NCBI GenBank assembly: GCA_963513935.1
Contig: OY740768.1
Span: 42,278,368-42,342,367, forward strand
Source of the DNA: Aphrophora alni
Lineage: Eukaryota; Arthropoda; Insecta; Hemiptera; Aphrophoridae
DNA length: 64,000 nucleotides
Direction of reading: 5' to 3'
In this document: piece after piece, positions 48,196 to 58,084 of the stretch
Numbering within the stretch: the first letter of the stretch is position 1
How the letters are laid out: each line of letters opens with the position of its first letter
Translations under genes and position numbers: made by a program
Notes under the pieces: model-generated
What the model was told of the DNA's origin: nothing
The model's input: only the letters and a program-made list of their open reading frames with translations
Database searches by the model: none

Positions 48196-48650
48196 AATGT
48201 CAAAATGTACAAGACCCTTATTAGACCAGTTGTTACTTATGGATCGAAGGGTGGCCATGTCAGCTGCTGATGAGAATACATTATGTGTATGTATTTGTTA
48301 TACAAAAACTAGAAGAATATATGACACCGTAAGAGTAGTAAAAAGATATAACTCGTGTTCAATAAGACAAACCAAAAAAGTTGAAGATTTATTGCAGAGA
48401 AAAGACATAGTGAAGTTTGTATATTCCCGGCAGCTGACATGGGACATATAGAACGTATGGGGGATAAACGAATACCGAAACAGTTCTTACATGGGGAAAT
48501 GGGACAAAGAAGGAGTCGTAAAAGTCCAAAAAAGATGAATACACGAAGTAGAAGAGGACATGAGGAATATGCGCAGTGGGAGAAGGTACAGTGTAAAGAG
48601 GAATGTAGACGAATTGTGAGGGAGGGCAAAGCCCCTCCAAGGCTGTAGCG
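48196..48650 (+). pseudogene. LINE RT C-terminal region, degraded
   Basis: In shifting frames it reads MYKTLIRPVVTYGSKGW, ADENTLCV, RRIYDTVRV, EDLLQRKDIVKFVYSRQLTW, GHIERMGDKRIPKQ and QRRSRKSPKK, ending WEKVQCKEECRRIVREGKA and PPRL. This is the standard order of the RT thumb and tail in arthropod endonuclease-reverse transcriptase elements (TLIRPVVTYG-E-W, E--ILR-IYG, L-W-GH--RM, G-R--GRP--RW, W---V-EAK-H-GL). At least two frameshifts are present, and the GRP is changed to KSP. Confidence 0.75.
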
Positions 48651-48917
48651 CCAAGAAAAGTAAGTACAATAAGTACTAACATAATTATATGTTTAATAAA
48701 AGGCGCAAAAACAATATACGCTTCCCTACACGCATTTACAAATTCAAATACTAATTAAAAATAATATTCGGGTCCATGCTTCTTAAAATGTCTATAACGC
48801 TACTTACACGTGAAAAATAAAATAAATGTTGTTATAATGTAAAATAATGTCTTTGTTAAAATTTGTTTACTCAGTCATATCTAGATGTATATTTATGTTG
48901 TCATAGTGCCGCTATCC

Positions 48918-49480
48918 TTTTCAAATGTAGCAGTACTGCTGTCTCTTTTCAAATTCAACAGTATTGCTGTACATTTCAATGGTGCTGCCCTTTTCCAAAT
49001 TCGACAGTGGTGCTTCCCATTTCAAAATTCAACAGTACTGTTGCTCGTTTCTAAAGTCAACAGTGCTGGTACCCGTTTCCAAATTCAACAGTGCTCTGCC
49101 CATTTCCAAATTTAACAGTTTTGGTAACTCTTTCCAAAATTGACAATGGTGCTGTCCTTTTCCAAATCCGACAGAGGTGCTTCCCATTTTAAAATTCAAC
49201 ATTGCTGGTGCCCATTTTCAAATTCAACATTGCTGTTGCTTCTTTCAAAATTTAACAGTGCTGCTCTTTATAAAATTGACAAAAGTGCTGCCCCTTTCCA
49301 AATCCGACAGTGGTGCTTCCCGTTTCAAAATTCAACAGTGCTCTGCCCATTTCCAAATTCAACAGTGCTGGTGCCCGTTTCCAAATTTAACAATGCTGTT
49401 GCTCCTTTCCAAATTGGATACTGTTGCTAACTCTTTCCAAATATGAAAGTGGAGCTGCCCCTTTCTAAGTTCTACAATCA
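48918..49480. repeat. 27-bp minisatellite, about 20 units
   Basis: The unit TTTCCAAATTCAACAGTGCT plus GGTGCCC repeats with period near 27 bp, with variants in the GTGCTG/GTTGCT segment and occasional 24-26-bp units. Because 27 is a multiple of three, several overlapping frames stay open (for example 48,863-49,054 and 49,140-49,446). These are products of the repeat, not genes. Confidence 0.93.
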
Positions 49481-49489
49481 TTACTTTAT

Positions 49490-50225
49490 TTGCCAGTATT
49501 GTCGACTCGTAACATTATCGCTGCACACCTCTCGATACTTTATTATTATCAAATAATTTATATGCAATGGCAATTGTTTTTATCGTCCTACGTGTTACTA
49601 GACGCGTTAGTACCCAAGGTAGATATGATGTCAAGTAATTAATATGAAAATGTTTTCCTCGTGTTATCTCAGTATATGTCACTATAAATAATACAAAATT
49701 ACATAAACACAAGAGTTAAGCACGACCAGGAAAAAATTCTTTAAGAAAATTTGAGCACAATGTATCTACTTGTGTAATCATTTTCATGCTGTATAACTTA
49801 GTTTCCTTAATAAGACGATGGGTGTGATTTATCTGCATATTTTTATCAAATGAGCTTAAGTAGGTTATTCTACTTCTCTATATCATTAAAACTGTAAAAA
49901 AATGAATGATTGAAATCTTGAGAAAGTTTAAGGACTTAATCTTATTGACAGCAAATAAATGTAATTGATCTTCAATATAATAAATTACTTCCTACTTGAT
50001 TATTGGGTGGCATAATTTATTATCTGTGTGTGATTTATATTGTTAGGGCTCAATATATAAATTATTTTTCCCACTAACCCTAACCGTCTGCAATTTTCTT
50101 ATACTGCTAACTTATTGTTACCGATGAATTACAACACCACAATCTTCAGCTAAATTGTAATATCACTACACCGTGAGTTGTAAAACATATTAAGTAATAA
50201 AGTGCATTGTATAGACTATGCTAAT
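49490..50225. other. gene-free AT-rich stretch
   Basis: Nothing recognised. Confidence 0.6.
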
Positions 50226-50230
50226 TACGT

Positions 50231-50353
50231 TAATTTACTATCATGACTGAAACTCCACCCCGATTATTTGTGTGTGTTTTATATGATAACAAAAATATAT
50301 AAACACAAAGAGATTAGGCGATCATAGCGAATGGTAAGTATGATAGTAAATTA
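50231..50353. mobile_element. small element with 14-bp inverted termini
   Basis: TAATTTACTATCAT (50,231-50,244) is the exact reverse complement of 50,340-50,353. The 95-bp centre contains no ORF. It lies about 20 bp outside the next foldback arm. Size and TIRs fit a tiny MITE, but a chance hairpin is possible in AT-rich DNA. Confidence 0.3.
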
Positions 50354-50369
50354 TATAACACAAATTACT

Positions 50370-50850
50370 TACCTAGCCCGATCATACATTATAATTAAAA
50401 CAAATCCTTTAAATGGAGTGTTCAAAAGTTGGTTTCTTAGACCTTGTAAGAAATGTTCAATTCTATTGTAAGTTCATGAGGTCTTGCTCAGTAGAGGAAG
50501 TTTGTTTAAAGCAGTTTTTGCATAGTTTTCTGAATCTTATAGAGAGTATATGTTAAAAAGTTGCCATTTGCATCGCTCGGTGACTCTGCTATGTCGCATC
50601 TCGTAACATTTACTGTGTTATAAATTGAATAACACACGAGATTTCAACAAAAAAATGTTAAAATAGGTTCCATTTTGTCATTTTAAATTAGTGTTTTAAT
50701 GAATTTCAAAAGGACTCTATAAATGTAGACTATAGGCCTCTATAGCAAATTTCATGTTTATATCTTAATTTTTATGACCGCTATCTTACTTATGTTAGAC
50801 GACAACGACGATTTACGACGATTTACTTTTTCGGTTTCCTTTTAATTTAA
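50370..50850 (+). mobile_element. foldback family A, single left-type arm
   Basis: Outer ACTTACCTAGCCCGATCATA, then ATCCTTTAAATGGAGTGTTC, AAAAGTTGGTTTCTTAGACC, GTTTAAAGCAGTTTTTG, AACACACGAGATTT, TATAGCAAATTTCATGTTTA, TATCTTAATTTTTATGACCG and GACGACAACGACGA. The middle block is shortened, and no right arm follows. Confidence 0.7.
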
Positions 50851-51605
50851 TAAACGCAAATTTAGAACTTAAAGAAAAGAGTAACACTTGAAATTTGTGA
50901 CGCCTCATTTTAGTTTAAATAGAATTTATATTCTTCAAAGGTAATTGATAAAATCATAACTTCGTCCCCTATAAAATTAACTTAATTTAATTAAACTTTT
51001 TTGCTCCACTTGTACATCACTGATTGATCGTTGTTTTACTCTACAATTTTGTAGTTGAAGAATATATTTTAGCAAAATTGACATTTTTAAATGACTTTTT
51101 GACGGAGTTCTACACATTCTGTATATTTAACACATTTAGAACATTTTTGTTAATATCGTTTTTCTGCCTGTATAGCTAGTTTTGTCAAGTTTATTATCAG
51201 AAACGGGAGTCGGGGTGGTTTACACATTTTGAGTTTAATTTAGAGTGCTTACGGAAAGATTCGATTTTGGTCAAAGTTATTTATTGTGTGAGGATATAAG
51301 TACAGAAGGGGGTAAAAATATGATTGTAAAACAGCCATTCCGATCAAACGAAAAATAATTTTGGCATGGGGTCCCATAAATGGTATTTCACTTTATTTCA
51401 CCCAACTACTCTGATGATCGACACATCCATTTCAAAGGATGTGAATGGAGTTATCCATCAAGTAATCCATTTATAATAAACAGTAAATTTATTTTATTGA
51501 TGTTATAAGAGAATGATCACAATAGCTGAAACTAGAATGCGATTTGTCTCTAGAACAGACGGACATTGTGACCTAAACATTTGTAAGAGACACTTAATAC
51601 TAGGA
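50851..51605. other. gene-free AT-rich stretch
   Basis: Nothing recognised. Confidence 0.6.
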
Positions 51606-51609
51606 ATTT

Positions 51610-51948
51610 CTAGATTGTTTATAAAACCTTTTGAATGAAGGTTTAAAAAATGCTAGGAATTGTGGAAAATGATGTAGTCTAGCAAAAAAATAGAGATATA
51701 AATTTAATTATTTAACAATATACAAAAGAGGTCATAATATTTGTTGGCATAATTAATGAGTACGACTTTCGAGATTGTTTATAAAACCGTTTGGAAGAAG
51801 GTTTAAAAAACTGTTTGGAAGAAGGTTTAAAAAGTGCTAGGAATTGTGGAAAATGATGTAGTCTAGCAACAAAATAGAGGTATAAATGTAATTAATTAAT
51901 AATATACAAAAGAGGTCATATTATTTGTTGGCATAAATAAGGAGTAGG
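51610..51948. repeat. local tandem duplication, about 160-180 bp units
   Basis: 51,610-51,769 and 51,770-51,948 share ATTGTTTATAAAACC, GAAGGTTTAAAAA, TGCTAGGAATTGTGGAAAAT, GATGTAGTCTAGCAA, TACAAAAGAGGTCATA and TTTGTTGGCATAA. The second copy has an internal doubling of a GTTTGGAAGAAGGTTTAAAA segment. Confidence 0.9.
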
Positions 51949-52494
51949 CCTACAACAACGATAGTTTAAATTCATTGCTATAAGAGACACTGCCTTGAAC
52001 ACAATGCTTCATCGAAAACTTTAAAAAATAAAAATATTGCATTATTTATAACAAAATGTGTGTTGCTGCAACCTTTAGCAATTTGATAATTTGAATTAAA
52101 ACAATCCTATATTAACTATAATACCCTAAATCATTTTAACATACAAACAAATTAATTATAACTGCAATTTGTCCGACATGACATTTTTCCTATTTAATGA
52201 CTAGTCAGTATTCAAATTGACATGTAGATGTTATCATTAATTTAAAACTCAAATTGTGGAGGATAATTCACTTTCACAAATGCTACCCTCCGGCCAGTAG
52301 AGGTGGAAACCAAGGATGTAAAGTGCTTTCAACCAGAAAACGTTATGAAATTCATTCAGATGGTTTCACCAAATCGTTTATGAACTCACTGAACAACACA
52401 ATATAATGTGATGCTGACGTAAAGGTGCAGTTTGAAGTTCATATTTGCGATTATAAATCATTACAAAGCTTAGTTTAGCTTCGGTAACCTCTGT
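51949..52494. other. gene-free stretch
   Basis: Less AT-rich from about 52,280 to 52,490 and may be part of repeat family B, but no second copy of that part could be aligned. Confidence 0.4.
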
Positions 52495-52690
52495 GCTAAT
52501 TTGTAGTGGAAATTGGCTTGGAAATCCCGAAGAACCTTAGCTGGATCTACAACTTCAGTCTTGGGTGAAATCAGTCTATCTTTTCTATCAGGTCTCTCTT
52601 GACCATCTCTTGTTCTTTTTCGATCCTAACGCTTTAGAGTATTCGTGGGCTAGGAGTCTTTATTTTTACCAAGTTCTTCTTCTTTTATTT
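52495..52690 (+). repeat. dispersed repeat family B, copy 3
   Basis: GGAAATCCCGAAGAACCTTA, GCTGGATCTACAACTTCAGT, GTCTCTCTTGACCATCTC, TTCTTTTTCGATCCTAACGC and AGAGTATTC match the other two copies in order. Confidence 0.6.
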
Positions 52691-53209
52691 TAAAAGCGAT
52701 GATGACCGAAAGGTTTTAGAAAAGAAACGACCTCGTAAAAACGTAATTAAACTTTGAAAAGTGCGGTATCTGTGTAGTAAATATGGTAATGGTTAAAGTT
52801 ATCTATGATAAATTTTTACCCACAAATTTCTTATTATAGTTATCATTTTTGCTAATAGAATCTTCTCGTTGCCAAAAAGGCAGTCTCACCTAATATATTT
52901 GATCCTGATATCCTTAACTCCGAAAATAACATTAGTATCTAAATTGTGTATCTACATTTTGTTTTAAATACGTGTGAGGATGTTTATGCCTACACAGTTT
53001 CTTGAAAAAAAATATTTAGGTTTATTCGCACATTTTGTGTAAAATTATACCCCACAAATATCTTTTGGTTAAATTTGATCACAAATATCAGAAAATTGTT
53101 AAAACTTTATATATACAAAAAATTGTTATATTTGAAATTTAAATGAAAAATTTAAATGAAATTTCTCTATCTGAAAGCTAAGCTAGACAAAAACATGCCG
53201 AAGTAAAAA

Positions 53210-53470
53210 CAAAATTCCTTGGTGCAACACCCTGTAAATAACCTTGGCCTCTAAGACGACTTTTTAGTCGCTCAATGTTTAGTTAGCATATTGACATTCC
53301 CGTCGCCATTGTTTTAGCGTTCTCAACCAGAGTGCTATCAATCGTAGCTTTCTAATTAACTTAACCATGCTGGGTCAACACCCTAAATGTTTGAGCTCCT
53401 GCGGAGATTAAACTCTGAACCTCTCATTCTTGAAGCGAAAGCACAAACCACTAGACTCGCCGGGGGTTCT
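53210..53470 (-). repeat. tRNA-derived SINE
   Basis: On the minus strand the head reads GGCGAGTCTAGTGGTTTGTG (box A-like, 53,448-53,460) and then GGTTCAGAGTT (box B-like, 53,411-53,421; consensus GGTTCRANNCC), at normal spacing for an internal pol III promoter. It is followed by a non-tRNA body running to about 53,215. It does not fold as an intact tRNA, so it is a SINE head and not a tRNA gene. No clear terminal duplication. Confidence 0.6.
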
Positions 53471-53479
53471 TTTTGAAGT

Positions 53480-54135
53480 AAGCTTATGTGATTTTTAGTA
53501 TATGGTGAAAATTATTAAACAATAAATATTGTAATCTTGGCCAGTACATTTCTTATGGGATGTTTTGTTTTCGTTCTATTATATATATTTCGTGCCCGAA
53601 TAAAATTCACATAATTGGGAGGTACCTTTAAAGTTAGTTAGAAAGTATTGTTATCAAGGAGACTATCTAGGATGTTCCTTTATCCATTTTATAAAAAACG
53701 GATATTAAGAAGTTTGGTATAAAAGTAGGTTTTCTACCTATACGCTATTTTGGAAAAATTATTTTGGTAGGTTTCATTTGAATATTATGTTTTTTGTATT
53801 GTTTTTAAAGGTGATTATTAGCAGTTACTACAAAAAACATGTAAATTGAAATTGAAACATATCCATTTATTAATTGATAGCCACCGGAATCAAATAATTT
53901 TTGTGAGTTCTACTGTCTATGTCATTCAAATATTAAAACTCGAATAGATAATTGATTATTTTTGGACTTGTGCCGGTCAGTTGATTTTGATTATATGCTA
54001 GTAGTGTAGATTGTTACTTGTGACTCATAGGTGATTGTCGCTTATGTGGTTAAATAAAAATGGGGACATAATATTTTGTTTTTTAGCGGCAATGTTTGTT
54101 TAATTTTCACACATTACAACACGAATACAGAGAAA
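53480..54135. other. gene-free AT-rich stretch
   Basis: Nothing recognised. Confidence 0.6.
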
Positions 54136-54139
54136 AACT

Positions 54140-54790
54140 GACAAATTATGCATAAAGAACTGAACTTGAGATTAACACTGACAAGACTAAGATCATAAAA
54201 ATAAATATCAACCTAGACACAGACATATATGTCGGCGGTCTCCTAGAACAATTGCAGAATCTATTTACTTGGGTCGTATCATAAGTAAGAATGGTGAAAG
54301 TTCAGTAAGTTTTGCAATATTAAACAATATTTGAATATCCAACTTTGCGTAACGTCTAAGTATATATATATATTTTTTTTTGCATATCCACTACAAAAAG
54401 TAAAATAAGTGTTCCTTTACGAGTTTGAAAGATCACAACAAGTATTTATAAACAAATACTTGGGTAAAAACCTAAAATTATTCTGGCCACAAAGAATGAC
54501 CAACGATGACCTTTGGATAAGAACAGTCGAGGAAGCTATTATACTCACAACCTTAAATAAAGAAAATGAAAATTGATAGTCCATACTTTACGTAAGGAAG
54601 ATAAGGACATCACAAGGTCAGCACTGGGTTGGAATCCGGTATGAAAATCAAAGAATATCTAAAGGTGAACTCCGGATGCGGAGCTTAAGGGTCACAATTA
54701 TTTAAAGTTGTAGTAAAAAAACCAAGTGAAATGGAAGGACATTATGGTAGTCCTACGCTTCAAAGAGAAGAAAGATGATAGTTTGGTAGG
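54140..54790 (+). pseudogene. LINE RT C-terminal half, degraded (RTE/CR1-like)
   Basis: In broken frames it reads LEINTDKTKIIKININ, DIYVGGLLEQ, the remains of F-YLG-IISKNG, FWPQRMTNDDLWIRT, HTLRKEDKDITRSALGWNP and VKWKDIMVVLRFKEKKDDS. These equal, in order, RT motif D-E (IN-DKTK-M), YLGS, the FWP...LW-RT thumb, IGHTLR--D--I-R-AL-WNP and the W---V-AL tail. Several stops and frameshifts are present. Confidence 0.75.
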
Positions 54791-54799
54791 TATATATTG

Positions 54800-57155
54800 T
54801 TTTTAATGAGATACACCTTAGCTTAAGTTATTAATGGTAAACTTTCAGATTCGTGAAGTTTTCTACTTATATTCCAATAATTATTGAGCGAATATTTTTT
54901 TTGAAAAATTAAATGATGGTAAACAAATTACGTTTTGTTTTGTATGATTTAATTTTGATCATAAACAGAATTTTGCAAAATTATAACAAATCAAATTTTT
55001 ACAAATCCATGGTTTCAAAGTAGGCCTATGTATATAACAATTTTTTGAGCTGTTGTCTTTCTAGAGATATTAACGAAAATCTTGTTTTGACACCATGATT
55101 CATTTTCACAAGGATGTTTAATTTTACTATGGAATACAAAACTTATCCCTGAACTATATATCTTGGCTAAAATTGTTCAAAGGTACCAGAAACAATTACT
55201 TCGTGTTAAAACCTAATATGAGTGCATTATATTAGTGCAAGTCTTCGGCCAATAAAACTCTATAACTTTAAAGTTATATTTTGTAAAGATAATACATTTT
55301 CAAGCACCGTTGCCTTGCTAAACACTTGAATGAATTTCCAGGTAACAAGTGTTTTATCAAATAAATGGATTTCTTCCTCAAAGATTATATTTCATTGGAT
55401 TTCCAAGCATTTACATCTAATGAAATCACACAATACTTATGTAAATATTGAAAACTCAAAATACAGCTTAGAGCGATTAAGCAGTAAATAGGTTTTGACT
55501 TTAAATCTAAGAATAGGTAAATCTATTTTCTTCTTTTTTCTGAATGAAAGACAAGGTATTCTTTATTTGCGTTTTTGACCTCCGTGAACTGTACAGATGG
55601 TTATTTTAAATCATGTTTTATTCGAACCTATAATATACAAGTAACATTATAATGTAATGCATACAGACATTTACATGTTTTCGTATATTGTTGAACCAAA
55701 AACTACTCTACAATTACGGTCTAAACAATTGAAAATTGTCACTTTTATAAAGTTTCGATTACACATGTAAATTAAACTATAAGTTTTAACTTCACAAAGG
55801 TAACGTATACTTGCATCTGGAATAAATATATGTTAATTTTTAACAGTGATCCAAAAACGGTTACCACAATTTATGAAAACTTTTTCTGCCAACGATCCTC
55901 ATGAAATAACTCTACTAAACTACTGTACACTTTAACACGGGCATTTAAGTTTATCGAAACGGGAAATTGCACGAATGTAATAAGTAACAAAATAGATTAT
56001 TTTCGTTTAAATTTTGAATCTCATGTTCACGGGGGCCGATAATAACTAAATTTGCCTGATTTCATTGAACGGACTGGAAGAATAAAAGAAACCTTCATAT
56101 TCAGCCATAGTAAGTTAAGTATTCATATAAACTTTTGATTTATTTTAATATACAACTACAACTAATATACTACAGTCAGGCAGACTCATAAAGGACCATA
56201 TCCTTAAAATATTCGACATCGATTTTTGACCCATGATAAACTTTCCCTTTACTACGTATATATAGAAACGTAAAAATATATATTTCCTAGGGCGATTATT
56301 TATGCCAGCTCTCTTGCTTCCCTACCCTACTAAGGGGTTATGTTTATAAGTCCTTCAACAAATTTGCTGAATAATTACCATATATTACAAGTGGCTTACA
56401 TAACAATAAATTTGGGTATTTAAAAAACTAATATAAGGTTTTAGTTTTTAAAGTAAAAAAACGTATAATTTAAAAAAAAACCATACCTAACACTTTTCTA
56501 ATGTGGGGAGAACAATTTGAATATTTATTAAACTGAAATTAGATAAGATTTTATTAGATAAGTATTTGATTAGTAAGTGTTCTTCTTAACTAAAACCGTC
56601 AACAAATTTTAAAATAATGTTGGGTTTATTAAGTCCTGCCTAAAAAAGTTGTTAAAAGTTGAAGCAGAATATCAGAGAAATTCGATGAAATAAAGACAGA
56701 GCAAAGTTCAAAAGTGCATTACTTTCCTCCCTTTGGACTGAATGCAAAATTAATTTCTAATGCTGCTAAGTTCATCTAAAACAATATCTATAGTACAAAA
56801 ATGTAATCAGTACTGATAAAAGAATTTAGGTCTGTATAGAAAAAAGGAAATGAAGTCCTAGTATTAATTCTGAATCAGGTCCAGGTATCAGCATTCAAGC
56901 TTGACTGATTTTATTTTATAATCGGGCTTGATTTTAATTTCGAATCAGTACTTCTTGTAGTCTAAGATTGACTACAAGAATCAGTTTTTTTTTTTTTTTT
57001 AATTGAACCTTTTGTTAACTTTATGGACATTATTATTTAAAATGGGATTTAGAATAAAACATTATTATACATAATAATGTGTATTTTTGGATGCAATTGA
57101 ACACACAAAGAGAGTTGTTTATTACGAATGTGTTTGTAATTTAATGCATAAGCAT
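54800..57155. other. gene-free AT-rich stretch
   Basis: T runs and AT-rich filler; nothing recognised. Confidence 0.6.
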
Positions 57156-57159
57156 TTCG

Positions 57160-57161
<2 letters not shown>

Positions 57162-57203
<42 letters not shown>
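57162..57203. repeat. (TA)n microsatellite
   Basis: About 20 TA units. Confidence 0.95.
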
Positions 57204-57208
<5 letters not shown>

Positions 57209-57553
57209 AATATACTACATTAAAATAAATTATTCGAAAATACATATATAAATTGTATAATTGTACAATTGTACATATGTAAAATTGTATTGTTTGTTTC
57301 CTTGAATTGTGTGAAACTGCGGTTTTTGTTGATTTTTTTCTCCAATTTCCATCCAGAAATTTGGGTTTGTACTTTTACAAATTCAGATGATAAAATAAAG
57401 TAATACCTACAATGAGATTTAAAATCTTGGATTTCAAACTGTATTTAAACCTGAAATTAAGTGGTTATGTTTGAAAATGTGGAAAAATACCAGTAATCAA
57501 GTCATATTTATTCAGACCTAAATCCATCATGAATATGAGTTTATCGGCCATAT

Positions 57554-57564
57554 TTTATTTTATT
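57554..57564 (-). terminator. possible poly(A) signal pair
   Basis: Two overlapping minus-strand AATAAA hexamers lie about 145 bp beyond the stop of the candidate terminal exon. Such hexamers are common by chance in AT-rich DNA, so this only supports the exon model. Confidence 0.25.
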
Positions 57565-57706
57565 GTAGTCTGATTTAATCCATATATTATGATCAATAGA
57601 TTTTGTTAAATAGTGTCTAATACAGTACGAGAACTTTTAGACAAAGAGTGAGCATTTACAAAAAATAAACCACGATGTTTGGAGAAAGAAGCTACTTCGA
57701 ATTTTG

Positions 57707-57745
57707 TCAGTTTTGCAACTCTGCGAAGTCGTTGAAATGGAATCC
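57707..57745 (-). CDS. possible terminal coding exon of an unknown gene
   Basis: A strong acceptor (GTGTTTTGTTTTCAG) ends at 57,746 on the minus strand. Joined in phase 0 to the exon-like segment at 61,029-61,144, it adds GFHFNDFAELQN and a TGA stop at 57,707-57,709, followed by a poly(A)-signal-like sequence. In phase 2 the same segment is open longer (IPFQRLRRVAKLTKFEV and onward), so the frame is not settled. The gene is not recognised. Confidence 0.3.
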   Translation of the reverse strand, partial: GFHFNDFAELQN

Positions 57746-58084
57746 CTGAAAACAAAACACTTTAATTTAAGATACAATCTTATCAGATCGTACAAACATT
57801 AACAACTTTTCCCTAACCAATATGTCCCGTTATGTTTTCCTTGTGAAAATATATCAGCCTGATTCCTGTTTTTGTTTCCTGGTAAATTATTCTAATTTGT
57901 TATAAGTGTGGTTACTTTCCTTGTAGGAAAATCCAGTTAAATAAGTACCTCACGAATTATGATCACCACAAATATTTAATTAAAACAATGCAATAAATTT
58001 TCAAACTTTTATAATATTTTAAGAAGTTATATCTGTAGATGGACTCTTAATCCTGAACGAGTAACACGTAGATACTTTATGTGG

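Noticed and set aside
48863..49446. Four overlapping ORFs of 63-96 residues
   Set aside because: They are translations of a 27-bp minisatellite whose unit length keeps frames open.
53405..53470. A tRNA gene on the minus strand
   Set aside because: A and B boxes are present but no acceptor or anticodon stem can be formed convincingly; it fits a SINE head.
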